From Paulownia fortunei (taxonomy: Eukaryota > Streptophyta > Magnoliopsida > Lamiales > Paulowniaceae): a DNA stretch of 64,000 bases. The DNA is taken from the NCBI GenBank assembly GCA_019321725.1, contig CM033124.1, positions 7,440,001 to 7,504,000 on the forward strand, given 5' to 3'. How positions within the stretch are numbered: the first letter of the stretch is position 1; each line of letters opens with the position of its first letter. The position numbers were made by a program, and so were the translations under genes. Positions 47,500 to 59,685 of the stretch are shown here, one piece after another. The notes under the pieces are model-generated. The model searched no databases. It saw only the letters and a list, made by a program, of their open reading frames with translations, and was not told the origin of the DNA.

Positions 47500-48400
47500 A
47501 TAGATGTGGTTTAAGAATTTCTTAAGGTATTTCTAAATAATTTATCGAAATTGCCACTAGATCGAGAGATTGAATTTGTGATTGATGTTATGCTAAGGAC
47601 CACCCTATTTCTAAAGCACCATATCGAATGGCACCAATAGAATTAAAATAGTTAAAAGTTCAATTGCAAGAATTGCTTGATAAGCATTTTATTCACCCTA
47701 GTCTTCTCCTTAGGGAGCACCCGTGTTGTTCATGAAAAAAAAAGATGGTACATTGCGGTTGTGCATTGATTATAGAGAGTTGAATAAAGTAACAATCAAG
47801 AATAAGTATCCATTTCCAAGAATAGATGATTTGTTTGATCAATTGCAGGGAGCATCAGTATTTTTTAAGATTGATTTGTGCTCTGGGTATCATCAATTAA
47901 AGATCAAGGAAGAAAACATACAAAAGACTGCATTTCGAATAAGGTATGGACATTATGAATTTCTAGTGATGCCCTTCGGTTTAACCAATGCTCCTGCAGC
48001 TTTTATGGATCTAATGAATAGGTGTTCAAGCAATATCTCGATAAATTTTATGATTATGTTTATTGATGACATCGTAATTTATTTACGAGATAAAGAAGAA
48101 CACAAGGAACATTTGAAAATTGTGCTGCAAGTCCTTAAGGAAAAGTAGTTGTGTGCTAAATTCAAGAAGTGTGAGTTTTGGCTTGAACAAGTGGTATTTC
48201 TAGGTCATGTAGTATCTAAGAATGGTATTTCTGTTGATTAAGGAAAGGTAGAAGTTGTCATTAAGTGGCCAACACCAACAAATGTACCAGAAGTAAGGAG
48301 TTTCTTAGGATTAGCAGGGTACTATCGATGATTTGTTCAGGAGTTTTCAAAGATAGCAACTCCATTGAGAATGTTGACAAGAAAGAATGTGAAGTTCTTG
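47500..48400 (+). pseudogene. gypsy D reverse transcriptase
   Basis: The open stretch 47723-48148 holds RT blocks in order: [46 protein letters not shown] and the catalytic box FIDD near 48059-48070 (first position Phe). After a stop it continues through EVRSFLGLAGYYR, followed by a TGA in place of a CGA Arg codon, to the thumb. The upstream link to the protease (47500-47720) has a frameshift and stops. Confidence 0.9.
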
Positions 48401-48433
48401 TAGACCTATGCTTGTGAAAGAAGTTTTCAAGAA

Positions 48434-49063
48434 TTGAAATATAAATTGACTATAGCTTTTGTTCTTGCCATTCCAACAGGAACTGGTGGATTTGTGGTGT
48501 ATAGCGACGCTTCAAAAAATGATTTGGGTTATGTTTTGATGCAAAATGGAAAGGTTATTGCCTATTCTTCAAGGCAATTGAATGAATATGAAAAGAATTA
48601 TCCAACCCATGATTTAGAACTTGCTGCTATGGTTTTTGTCTTGAAAATTTGGAGACATTATTTGTATAGTAATAAGTGTGAGATATACACAGATCATAAG
48701 AATTTGTAGTACTTCTTTACCCAAAAGGAGCTGAATATGAGATAAAGAAGATGGTTAGAACTTGTGAAGGATTATGATTGTGTGATCAACTATCATCCCA
48801 GTAAAGAGAATGTGGTTGCAGATGCATTGAGTAGAAAATCCAAGTCTTCTGTTTTTGTTATACAAAAGTCAGTATTACTGGATTTGTAGAGATTAGAGCA
48901 TGAAATTATACCTAAAGGAAAAAAGTATTCGTTGTCAGCCTTAGTGTTGAGACTGCACTTCAAAATAAAATCAAAGAAAGTCAGAAGGTGGATATGCATT
49001 TGTGTAGATTGAAAAGAAAGATTGATGTTGAAAAGAGGCCAGACTTCTCTGTTATCGATGATG
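48434..49063 (+). pseudogene. gypsy D RNase H and linker, ends at deletion
   Basis: RNase H reads [38 protein letters not shown] and EIYTDHKNL. It continues after a stop with [20 protein letters not shown]. The linker runs to RPDFSVIDDGI at 49063, where the 3' LTR interior follows directly. The whole integrase is absent. Confidence 0.9.
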
Positions 49064-51277
49064 GAATTATGGCATACAAATAGCATGATTGGACAAATAT
49101 GAATAATTTTTATTATATGCTCTAGTTATGTTTTAACATGTATTATTACATGGAATATGAGATCAAACATTTGATTCTTGATTTAATATATTCCTTAAGT
49201 ATCTTTTTGCAGTGAAAAGTTTGGTATCTTGGTTAGGAAAGATTAATGTGTTGAACGGTCATGAAATGAATTATTTGTATTTCTCCATACTTATTACATT
49301 ATAAAGTGGTTATTTGCCTAAATATTTGATTGAAATATGTTGCATTTGGCTAAGAACTAAGTATGCAAAATGGTGCAATTTGATTGGTTGGTTGACTAGG
49401 TTGCATGGAATCATTCTAAACTGCATTGTACTTAATTATAACACCAAACCATCAATTTTTGTCATCTCCCTAGCCCATAAACATGGTTTTTCACATGAGA
49501 AAACACCAAGCATGATACAACCAATCATAACCCTCCACTTACTTCTTTTTGAAAGGTCAAAAAATCATTTTCATCCATATTTTTTGTGGAAGCACCTCAA
49601 AAATGACCAACCCTTATTCTCCTAAGTTTCTCCTAAATTTGTACACTCTCTTACTCACAAAAATTGAATTCAATTCATAGGAATCCATAAAATACAAACT
49701 AGAACAAGTTTCTATCATTTTAAGCTTGAAAACCATTGATTTTGAAGGTTAATTCCAACTTAATCAAGGTATATTCTTTTTCAATGTTTCTTATAATGAA
49801 TTTGTAGTATCTTGGATGGTTACATGTTTTAGTATGTCTTTGTATGATTGTAAACTTAATTAGGTTACACTTGAAATCAAAACTAACCTAGTTAAACTAG
49901 TTTTTAGCAAAATTGATAATCTTGTAAAATATGCTTAATTTACTTATGTCTATTGATTTTGTGATGCTTATATTATATTTGAAAGTGCCTACAAATGATT
50001 GTGAACAGTTACAATTAGGTTGCTTAATTGAAGGTAGGAATCAATTTAGGTTAAAACCGAGTTTACGTCATGTTAATTTGGATTGTGTGCATATTTTAGG
50101 GGGTGCCATAATATTAATATTTTAATTATTAGTGATTTAATGGCTACCCTAATATTTAATGTCTTGAATTAGTAGTAAAAAATAGAGTATGCATTATTTT
50201 TAAGGTCATATAATTAATGTGGAATTGTTTGCAAAGGATTGAAAAAGTGTATATGATTTTAATTATAAAGATTATGTGATTTATAAAAAATGATATAAAA
50301 TGGTACATGATTTGATTATATTAGGCCTTTAACACATCATATCTTCCAAAGAGATTAACCTTTTCACTTAGCACAAAGTGGACTTGAAGTAAGTTGAAAC
50401 TTTCATTTGTTGTATCACAACAATCATATAACGTTGTTCATGTTTTAATGTGATTGTCATTATTTGTCAAATGATATAATGTTTGATGCATTTATGGTTC
50501 ATGAAACATGATACTATTAAGAATATAATAAGGTTTTTGAAAAGAAAGTATGGTACATGATTGATTGTTGAGTAGACAAGGGACGCGGGAGGGATCGACA
50601 GACCCAATAAATGGTGGTAAATACTTGAAGTTGAAAGCCGGTATAGGAAAGCCACAATAAATGAGATAGAATACAGCTAATACCTGAGGTTGAAAAACCA
50701 AGTATGGAAACCCCGTATTATTTCTCTTATTGGCCAATCATTATGAAAAGATTCCACAAATCACAATCTATCACTATTAGTTAGATACCATACTTCAAGG
50801 GCCCTAAAGATGATTTATGAATGAAAATTATTAAATAGAATAATGTATTTAATGATTTATGAGATGTGCATATATGCTATTTGTTATTACATCAGTTTCA
50901 CCTTACTGAACCATTAGCTCATTAGATTCATGTGATGCAGGTGGAAATATACAGGTTTAGAGGTTGACTGACTCTCTAGAGCGGGCGGACAGAGATTTGT
51001 TCATATGCTATGCTTTGAACTATTTTGTAATTTATTTTGAAAACTCTGTTTTGTTTTTAAATAAGCCGCTCTGTTATGATTTTGTAAATAGGTGTACTCA
51101 GTTTTGATTTATGTTTATATATATGGTGTGTTTAAAACAATTCAAATTTTTTCTCTTATAGCTGAAAATGGAAACTTTTATTAAAATCATAACTCTAGTA
51201 TTGATGAAAAGTTAATATTTTTCGACTTAATTGTATCAGCTTGTTAAAACTCTGCAATTAGGTCAAGGGATGTTACA
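49064..51277 (+). repeat. 3' LTR of gypsy D, first 77 bases missing
   Basis: It begins inside the LTR at gaattatggcatacaaatag (position 78 of the solo LTR, 13401) and ends GGGATGTTACA at 51277, next to gaaat. It retains the about 180 bases that the 5' LTR lacks. Confidence 0.9.
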
Positions 51278-51282
51278 GAAAT

Positions 51283-52690
51283 AGTCATTCTTTATTTGAT
51301 TCTTATCGCATGATTCGTAATTAGAAATTATTGATATGAATAGAATGAAATTTTTTTTAATGATCAAATTATCCTTTATCAAAAAAAAAATTAAATAAAA
51401 TAATTATTCAATATGTGTGTTTTTATATATTACAGGTGAATTCTGGTTGAAATTGAATAGAACGAATTGAGTTCTATATTAGTAGTATTTTCAAAAAATA
51501 TACTTTTCAATTATAGTACTGTTTCAAACATCTATTTCATTGTTTTGACCCAATCTCCCCTGAAATCAGCTATACTTCAAGCTTCATTTTCTAGTACAAC
51601 AGAAGACTCTCTCTGGTTTTACAACTAAATTAAAAAGAGGTAAAACTGATTAACATTTTCGTAAATAATCAAAGAAGTAACTTCCACCTTAAATTCTGTT
51701 AAACAAGGCAAAGACAAGTTAATTTGCAATTTTCTCTAGACAAGGTATTTGGGAAAGCATTCAGCACAAGACGAAAGTTAACTTATGTCAGAGCTCCGCC
51801 TAGATACAGCACGTGGTGTGAGAACATCACATTCATGAGTAAGCAACTCATTTGGGGCCATCACATCTGCCCCTATAAAATCAGCTAGCTTTCGTGTGGC
51901 ATCTTTAGCTGAAGCAATGCTGGCATATCAATTCCGTTAAAAAATATTTGACATGTAATTTCTCTACTCAAATACAACTTTTTCTTTAACCACCAAGTTT
52001 TGAAATTGGTTTTACTACAAATCAGGTCTAATTTCATTTAGAATACTTTCAATTGATTTGGTAGATTCGATAAATTTGTGAGAATAGAGAGATGAAGAGA
52101 AGTACATACCTTGTGGTGGTTGGGAAGAAGAAGATGGAAGCTTACAATAGATTTTGGTAGAATAATTTTATCAAAAATAAATAGAAATGAGGATAATTTT
52201 ATCGAAAAATTATATAAATTTATTCCTGGATGATTGGAAATGCGTAAATATATAGGGATGGGAAGGAATGATCAATCTTATAATTTTGGAAATATACGTT
52301 TTCGACTTTAAAGTATACCAATTATGTATTTTAGAATGAACTCGGAAATGTCCATTTCATTTATTACCATCCATTCTGTGAATTTTGAATTTATCAAATT
52401 GTTGTTGAGGCCATGCAAGACTTATCCATATATATTATCGGCAGAACTATAGATTGTGTTTGGGACTTGGGTCTTGAGATCAATCTCAATTTTCCATGTA
52501 AAATCGCAATTGTTAAGCTTTGAACTTCCAAGCCAATATCTCTTCACAACCTATTCCCTTGCTCATTTTCTATTTTTTTACTCAACGCCACATGTGCCTA
52601 GGTAGGGATTAGTCGGACCCTACCTATTTATTAATTTAGAAAAAATTCAAGAATGTTTTCAATGCAAAGAAATAGGAAGTATTAAAGAAG
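51283..52690. other. unassigned DNA around element D
   Basis: It continues the pre-insertion locus. No transposon coding is seen. It contains one possible minus-strand exon (51778-51919). Poor similarity of short pieces near 43530 and 52260 is too weak to call a small DNA transposon. Confidence 0.4.
51778..51919 (-). CDS. possible terminal exon of a host gene
   Basis: Read on the minus strand, a splice-acceptor-like end (gatatgccag) is followed by 142 bases open in one frame and ending in TAA at 51778-51780. The product includes ATRKLADFIGADVMAP and THECDVLTPRAVSRRSSDIS. Codon use and composition look coding, with a more GC-rich stretch than its surroundings. The CDV-x-P pattern faintly recalls amino-acid dehydrogenases, but that is weak. 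A possible donor (gtatgt) at about 52102-52107 is preceded by a stop in the matching frame, so no upstream exon is supported. It could be a gene relic. Confidence 0.3.
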
Positions 52691-52701
52691 CTAAATTCAA
52701 C

Positions 52702-52826
52702 CTAAACAGCCTTTGGCATATCCTCCGGTTGAAAAACCTTAAAATCCAATGAGTTGCAAGCCATGCTAGCCAAGTAATCCACTGCCGTGTTACCCTTCCT
52801 ATAAGTGTTACAAATATGTGTACTGG
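52702..52826 (-). pseudogene. LINE RNase H tail, second copy
   Basis: The minus strand reads AVDYLASMACNSLDFKVFQP and ends EDMPKAV before a TAG. It matches the end of the RNase H domain in the adjacent LINE (VADCLTNMACILLDSKVFQQ), so two RNase H tails lie head to tail. It may belong to another LINE copy or be a local duplication. Confidence 0.65.
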
Positions 52827-52845
52827 TAGTATTAACAGTACACAT
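52816..52845. repeat. 10-bp perfect inverted repeat at LINE tail junction
   Basis: Arms atgtgtactg (52816-52825) and cagtacacat (52836-52845) flank a ten-base loop exactly between the two RNase H tails. Confidence 0.7.
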
Positions 52846-54353
52846 TTTTAAAACGAAAAGACGTTAATTTTAACGTATCAGCTTTGACCAAACCACAAAT
52901 TTCTTTCGGAATATTATTCTGTTGGAAGACCTTTGAATCCAATAAAATGCATGCCATGTTTGTTAAGCAATCAGCCACCTTATTTCCTTCCCTTAGTATA
53001 TGAGTAATCTTGTATTCCACACCTCTTAACAAAGATCTGTCACGTGTAATGAAGGATTGATGAGTCCAATTTGCCATGGAATTTCCTGTAAGAAGCTGCA
53101 CAACTAGCACAGAATCTACCTCAATCCAGATTCTGGTGAAGCCTCTCTCAATCGCAAGCATCAGCCCTCGCAAGACAGCATGTAGCTCAGCCACTGAATT
53201 AGTCTGGACACCAATTGCTTCATAAAATGCCACCAAGACATCACCATTCCAGTTTCGAAGAAGATCTCCAGCACCTGCAATGCCAGGATCCTTTGCTTGC
53301 TCCATCAGAGTTTAATTTAATCCAACCTTGGGCAGGCTCGAGCCAAGTAATCGAATGTGCATTTGAATTTGAATGCCAAGTATCCTAGCAGCCTCTGTGT
53401 CTCCTCTCCAGTCCATATGTTTCGAATAAGAAATATGGGATAAATTGCATCCTATTAGCTGAAAATTTAAATCCCCTATATTTCGCATCAATACGTTCCC
53501 GCCACAGAAACCAGACCGCAAGCAAGGGTAAAATGTTTGGGATATGATTTGAATTTTGGTGAGCTGTGGACGATCTCCAAAACTGAATAGCCAATCGAAT
53601 TTGGTAAGAATCTGGCCAACCTATTTAAAAAACAGCCCCAAAGAAACCCCATACTTCTCTTGCAATGTTGCTACGAATGAACAAATGTTCCTCAGTCTCT
53701 AAATCCGCACTACAATGGCAGCGTGAAGGGAGATAAAAAGCCTCTCCTTTTCAAACATATATCAACTGGAATCCACTTATGCAATAACCTCCAAATAAAA
53801 ACTGACATTGTGGGTGTAAGAACCTGATTCCCTATATCTCCCAACAGTGTTTGTCGCACCCTAGGATATCTTATACTTTCCCATGATGATTTCATCGTGA
53901 AATTGCCATTCGAGGATAACCTCCAATGAGCTCTATCCGGCACGACTATCAAATGGTATTTCACAAATTTTAGAAACCAAGTTCAGTGGCAAAAACTGCA
54001 ATAATAGATCACAATTTCAATCACCATCACTCCAAAATGTTCTAACTAGATGCATAGATGCAGCTCGCTCAGGAAAAAGGTTACAAAGTAGACCTTACCC
54101 CATCCAAGTATCGAACCAAAAAGAAATATTTCCTTCACCTAAGCTCCAGAATATCTCACTTTCTGCAGTTTCTCTAATTTTCCCAATTCACTTCCAGGTA
54201 GGAGAATGGTGGACCGAAACTCTAGCCATGGTAATATGAGAGTTCTAACCATATCTACTGGTGATGAATCTTTGCCATAAAGACTTTTCAGTGCGAATTT
54301 TCCACCCTAATTTATATGCAAAAGTAGTTGCAACATCATTATCGATCTTACCC
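52832..54353 (-). pseudogene. LINE (L1-type) ORF2 3' part: zf-RVT and RNase H
   Basis: Minus-strand reading finds the end of a plant L1-type ORF2. Around 53710-53964 it reads WRLSSNGNFTMKSSWESIR and FIWRLLHKWIPVD, followed after a frameshift by RCHCSADLETEEHLF: the RVT zinc-binding domain. The stretch 52832-53305 is an RNase H-like domain (RNWNGDVLVAFYEAIG, SVAELHAVLRGLMLAIERGF, DSVLVVQLL). The RT proper would be at the right but is cut near 54353. Stops and frameshifts are many. Confidence 0.8.
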
Positions 54354-54374
54354 CAAAAGTAGTTGCAACACCAT
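54319..54374. repeat. 35-bp spaced tandem duplication at LINE/LTR border
   Basis: The 21-mers at 54319-54339 and 54354-54374 (caaaagtagttgcaaca-) differ at one base. Confidence 0.7.
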
Positions 54375-54384
54375 AATATATAAA

Positions 54385-56170
54385 TATTGGATTCGCTATA
54401 ATCGCAAGGGCATTCGCAGTGAAAAATTAAAGTTTTTACAAAAATATAAATTTATCAAATAAATTTATCCCCTCAATTTGAAAGTAATTCAAACGATCAC
54501 ACTTATTCAAGTGAATATATATAAAACAAATATATTAATTTGAATTATAAATTTCGTGCACTCCGATTGTTGTAGGGAATGAAGCAATCAATTACTTATC
54601 CTATACTTTCAGAACTCGCAAGAATCCAAGTGTCTCTCCTCTATCAGGTTCACAACATGAAAAATAACACCAATTAAAAGAGTTCACTAATATCTTTTTA
54701 ATCGTTCACTAATCTGAATTAGGAGTAAATTTTGCCTTTTTGATCCAATTGATGGATGAAGAACAAACTTTCAATAAAAATAAAGATTTGTTTTTTAAGT
54801 TTTTGAATTTTGGATATAAAGAGAATATCAAGAAACTAGTTTTCTTTTAAAGAACAAGAAAATCAAGATTTTTAGAAAACACCTTTCTTTTTTTCTTTCT
54901 TTTCTTTTTTTTTATTGGAGAGAAAAATAGAAGACTGAATAAAATAATTTTTTGCTAATGTTTTTATGTAATTTTCATCCATCCCTATATATAGGGGATG
55001 AAAATTTTCTCCTACTCCAACTCTTGGAAAGTTTATCAATTTTGAATTATTTCAAAGTTTGATCTTGAAAGAATTCTAAATCTTCCAACAACTTTTTTTC
55101 TTTCTCTTTCCAATATATGTGGACTTATTTAAGACTATATTAGTCATCAAAATTGTCTACATACATTTTTTATAGTAATTTAAACTCTTCAAATAATATT
55201 AAGATGGATATATATCAAATATATATCTAAAACATATTTATATAAAATAAATCTTAGTGGCCAATTTTTATCTTATAAAAATTAGTCACTTTATTTATTT
55301 ATTTATAAATATGTTAATTAAATAAATTATATTTATTTAATTTATTCTCTTCTTATTCTAGTGGGCTTTTTAAGTAATCCACATTAATTTTTAGGTATGA
55401 ACTTAAAAATTCACAAATTAATTTAATTGATTTAATCCAAAATTAATCAATCTAATTGATTTAATTCAAAATTAATCAATCTAATTAATTAATTATAATT
55501 TACTCCAATTGGTCTTCTTAATCAAATTAGATCCAATTAAATAATTCAATTTAACCATTAAATTAAATAGAACCTTTAGTTAATTAATTAATTTCCAACC
55601 ATTGAATAAATCCCCAAATTAGAAATATTATTTTCCATAAAGATGCGTGACCCTCTTAGGTTTACTACTAAGCTAGTAGTGGGCTTACAACATTTGTAAC
55701 TTATGAATAATAATTATTCTAATTAATTAATTTACATAAAATTAACTCCTTAATTCCAAAAACCTCATTATCCATGAAAACACCTATCAAGTAATCATGA
55801 CAAACTAGTCTTAGGTGAAATAGTGGATAAACCTATTTTATTTGCGAGTACCATACACGTACGGTACTTTCGATAACTAATCTTCCAATTGAATTTAGAG
55901 TATTGTTTATAAGTCGAAACCCTAAATAATTCAATACTTGTGATTCCATTTTAAGTTCCAGTGATTGCTGATGAATCACGATTCATCCTACCTTGGCCAA
56001 GGTGTTTGAATCATGAACTATGAAAATACAGGATATTTTTTTATTTAAAAAGACAAGTGTCAAATTCTATGTTGCCACTGACAAACCTCCATGTACCCCA
56101 GTGCAACACCCAACATACCCCATTTGTAATTGTCAAGCAATCAGAAGATATATCAAAGTATTACAGGATG
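54385..56170 (-). repeat. LTR A3, copia A family, split by element J
   Basis: It begins (left) tattggattcgctata, matching the A2 end, and follows A2/A1 through the T/C-rich run (54885-54915) to caggatg at 56170. There A1 (at 3504) continues with cacataac, but here element J begins. The remaining LTR start should lie beyond the window. No primer site is recognisable at its left edge. Confidence 0.8.
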
Positions 56171-57456
56171 TGATAAGTGCATATTTTGACATATTTTTGT
56201 ATCAAATCTTTTATACTTTTCTTGCTTTATTCTTGTTAATATTATTATTTTATTAATGTTTTGTGTTAGGGAATAAATGGAAGCATATTTCCAAACTTGT
56301 ACAATTTTTGTAATTTGAGTATAACTTCATGATCAAAAGCCCTATGGACCTGAAACTTATTTTATTTTAAAGCCAAGAGATAGAGGTACAACTTTTCTAT
56401 TGGAAGCTCAGCCCAATTCAGTATTGATGATAGTAAAAAATTCATCCAAATAGTTACACAAAATGGATCACCAAAATTCGGATTAAAGTTCAGCCCAGTA
56501 TTGACTTATTTTATCAATTCGCTTATATATCTTGAGCCCAAATTTATTTTTGGACTGAACTTTAGATATGTTATATGTAAGACATAAATAAACAAGTTTA
56601 CTGAAGATAAGATGGTGTGAAAATGTGTTGAAATGGTAAAAATATAGGTTGCAAGTTGCTGCTGCTGTTAAAGGACTACTTTTGGACATAACTCGGTAAT
56701 TTGACCATCTCTCCTTTATCCGACAGCCAAAGTTGACAAAATATATATGAAAATATATCAGCGTTGAAAGATCTACAATTTTGAGTCTTCACATATTTTC
56801 AAAATCTGGTTGTATCTGATCGAAAAATATAATTCAATTCAATGGGTGAGAAGGGTAGAAATTTTTAAGTATGTTGAATTATTATTTTTATTTTTTATCT
56901 AAACCCTACTTATTTTGTGGTGATTTTTGATTTATTTATCTCCAATGGCATAATAAATATTTGAGTTCATTTAACTTATTGTACGGTTTTACCCCACCGA
57001 CTGCTAATGTGAAATCTTGATTTGTTGTTGACGAAGGTATGCATAAATGCTTGATCCCATAAATAAGTGTTGGCATTAAGAGATAATTTTCAATAGTAAG
57101 ACAATATCATGGTTACCTTATTGCATGAGTTACTTGATAATATCTTCCCATTGGAACCTTCATTATGTATGAATTCCAATTGTGGCAATTAATAGAGGTA
57201 AAAAGAATAAATAATCATTTTTCTATCTAAAACTCAAGAGTGGATCCCTAATCCTCAGTACTTTTATTACTTCGGTTTTTCTTTAGTTACATCATACATT
57301 AATTGTTCATATATTTTGATTCACATAAACTCCATTTTTTTAGAAATATAAACTTGAATTCTTCAAACAACTTTCCTGAGGATCGACCTCAGACTCACGA
57401 GAAATTTATTACTTACTACAACCTGCACTTGGGTTTGTAACCTTAAAATTGTAGCA
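56171..57456 (+). repeat. 5' LTR of gypsy J
   Basis: It begins TGATAAGTGCATATTTTG and ends GTAGCA (TG...CA). The start matches the family theme TGATAAG of I and K, but the body differs. Confidence 0.85.
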
Positions 57457-57462
57457 AGTTTT

Positions 57463-57480
57463 TGGTGCCGTTGCCGGGGA
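57463..57480 (+). other. primer binding site of gypsy J
   Basis: It reads tggtgccgttgccgggga, one base from the Athila-type motif TGGCGCCGTTGCCGGGGA, six bases after the LTR. Confidence 0.9.
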
Positions 57481-57554
57481 AGGCAAGGTAAGTATTCAGG
57501 TTTATTAATATTTTTTCTTTGTAAATATAGTTTGTTTATTTTCTTTATGGATAT

Positions 57555-58680
57555 ATGATTATATGGTATCGTAGTCATAATTTTCGACGTTTAGTAAGAA
57601 ATAAATCCAAAACTTTGTTTGAAAATTTGTTTGAATCATCTCCACACACTTCCACCATGGCTAAAAATGAAAATGTCCAGCATGAAAATGAGAATCAACA
57701 GGTGCATACTATGCGTTATTACTTGCAACTTCCTCGAAATTCTTCTTCTTCTTGTTTTATTTTTCCTCTAAATGCAAATAATTTTTTATTCAAGTTAGGT
57801 ATGATCCCTTTACTTCCTAATTTTCATGGTTTATACTCTAAAAGCTCTTACTTGCATTTAAAAGAATTTGATGAAGTATGTGCCACTTTTGATTATCAAA
57901 CTTGCACAAATGAGATTATTAACCTCAAATTATTTCCTTTTTCTTTAAAAGATAAAGCAAAAAATTGGCTTAATTCTTTAAAACCTAGGTCAATTGGCAC
58001 TTGGCAAGAAATACAAGCTGAATTCTTGAAAAAATTCTTTCCAACTTATAAAACTAATGCTTTGAAAAGACAAATTCAAAATTTTTCTCAAAATTCAAAT
58101 GAAGCTTTTTTTCAATGTTGGGAAAGATTTAAAGATTTGTTGAATTCATACCCACATCATGGTTTTGAAAAATGACGCTTAATTAGTTTCTTTTATAAAG
58201 GTTTAACTCCTGAAACAAAACAATTTGTTGAAACAATGTGTAATGGTGAGTTTTGATAAGGAACCTGATAAAACCCTAGAATATCTAAATCATTTAGCAG
58301 AAAACTCTCAATCATGGCATAATGTTAATTCTTCCGAAGGTTCTATTAGATCTAATCTTGCTAATAGTAATAAAGGAAAATATTACCTTAGCCAAGAAAA
58401 TGATCTAAATGCTAGACTTGCTAGTTTAACAAGAAAAGTTGAAGCCATGGAACTTAAAAAAGTAAAGAAAATCAAATATGTGCAACAGGAAGAAGTTTGT
58501 AACAATTGTGAACTTTTGGGGCACTCCACCAATGAATGTCCAAACATTCCAGTACAAGCAAATTTTATGAACACATTCAAAAAACCTTTTCATTCTCCAC
58601 ATTCTGAAACTTACAATCCATAATGGAGAAATCATCCCAATTTTAGTTGGCGAGATGATAACCGTGCCCAACCACTGCAT
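57555..58680 (+). pseudogene. gypsy J gag with zinc knuckle
   Basis: The first open stretch (57555-58175) probably starts at the ATG at 57657, in a strong ccaccATGG context. It carries the Athila gag core: GMIPLLPNFHG, LKLFPFSLKDKAKNWLNSL, EFLKKFFPTYKTN and CWERFKDLLN. A TGA replaces the following codon. The second stretch (58225-58623, other frame) ends with CNNCELLGHSTNEC, an intact CX2CX4HX4C zinc knuckle. One frameshift and a few stops separate the parts. Confidence 0.9.
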
Positions 58681-58743
58681 TCACAAAAACCATAAAAATT
58701 TTATTCTTATCTAGCTCCACATATAAAATCCAATGAGGAGAGT

Positions 58744-59097
58744 TTGCAAGCATTTATGCATGGACAAATAAACATCAATAATCAGACTTCACAAGCTATC
58801 AATGAGATCACAAACACACTTTCAACACTGATAATTTCTTTGTATACTCATGAAAAAGGTAAATTTTCTGCTCAACCTCAACCTAATCCTTCCACTCAGT
58901 GTCATGTTTCTTCTTCAGGTGAAAATGCAGTCAAGGAAGCTAATTCAGTTACAACTCTTCGAAATGGAAAAGTTATTGACAAGACTATTCATCCCAAGGA
59001 GAAAGTTTCTAATCCACCTCCAAAAATAAAAAATAAAAATAGTCTTGAAGACGAAGGTAAGTTTGAAGAAGGTAAGTGTGACAATGATGAAAAATAA
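58744..59097 (+). pseudogene. gypsy J gag-pol linker
   Basis: This polar stretch after the zinc knuckle reads LRNGKVIDKTIHPKEKVSNP, the region that in Athila elements links gag to protease (TLRNGKxxD is characteristic). It ends at TAA before the protease piece. Confidence 0.75.
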
Positions 59098-59148
59098 AAA
59101 TATTTACCTCCAACACCCTTTTCTCAAAGATTGCAAGCAACTTAGAAA

Positions 59149-59685
59149 TTGAACTCAAATGCTGAAATTTTTGAAATTTTTAAACAAGTCAAGATTAATA
59201 TTCCATTGTTGGATGTAATCAAGCAAGTTCCACCTTATGCCAAATTTTTGAAAGATTTGTGTACAATCAAAAGAAAACATCATGTACAAAAGAAGACATT
59301 TTTAACTGAAAGTGTTAATTCAATCATTCAACAATTCACTCTACCCAAGTACAAAGATCTAGGTTGTCCAATGATTTCATGTATCATAGGAAATACTAGA
59401 ATAGAGCGTGCTTTGTTTGATCTTGGTGCTAGTGTAAATCTTCTACCTTTCTCAGTTTATGAACAGTTAGGTTTAGGAGAACTTAAAACAACTTCTGTTG
59501 TACTCCAACTAGCTGACTGTTCGATTAAAGTTCCAAAGGGAATAGTAGAAAACATGTTGGTACAAATTGATAAGTTTTACTTTCCAGTTAATTTCATATT
59601 TTGGACACAGAGCCTATTGCACAAACACATACACAAATTCCTATCATTTTGGATTGTCATTTTCTTGCAACTTCAAATGCTTTGA
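59149..59685 (+). pseudogene. gypsy J protease
   Basis: The stretch has INIPLLDVIKQVPPYAKFLK and then CIIGNTRIERALFDLGASVN, with the intact Athila protease triad DLG, followed by LPFSVYEQLGLGELK and VLQLADCSIKVPKG. It shifts frame near 59600, after which the frame starting at 59601 carries the rest of the protease and the linker. Confidence 0.9.

Larger units (their letters stand above)
43639..51277 (+). mobile_element. gypsy D, chromovirus-like, integrase deleted
   Basis: This insertion has 5' LTR (43639-45782), an initiator-Met primer site (45788-45802), gag, protease, RT, RNase H and a 3' LTR (49064-51277). Flanking gaaat pentamers prove it is one insertion. Pol stops abruptly at about 49064 after the residues DDGI, where the 3' LTR begins without its first about 77 bases. 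Integrase, the polypurine tract and the LTR start were removed in a single deletion. The family also left a solo LTR (13324-15499) and a fragment (37768-38283). Confidence 0.9.

Noticed and set aside
43510..52280. Small DNA transposon (MITE) split by element D
   Set aside because: Short inverted similarity (aatgatcatt-type) is too weak, and no terminal repeats or target duplication can be shown.
52832..53305. Host RNase H gene
   Set aside because: The domain sits directly behind a RVT zinc-binding region in the same orientation, so it belongs to a LINE ORF2.
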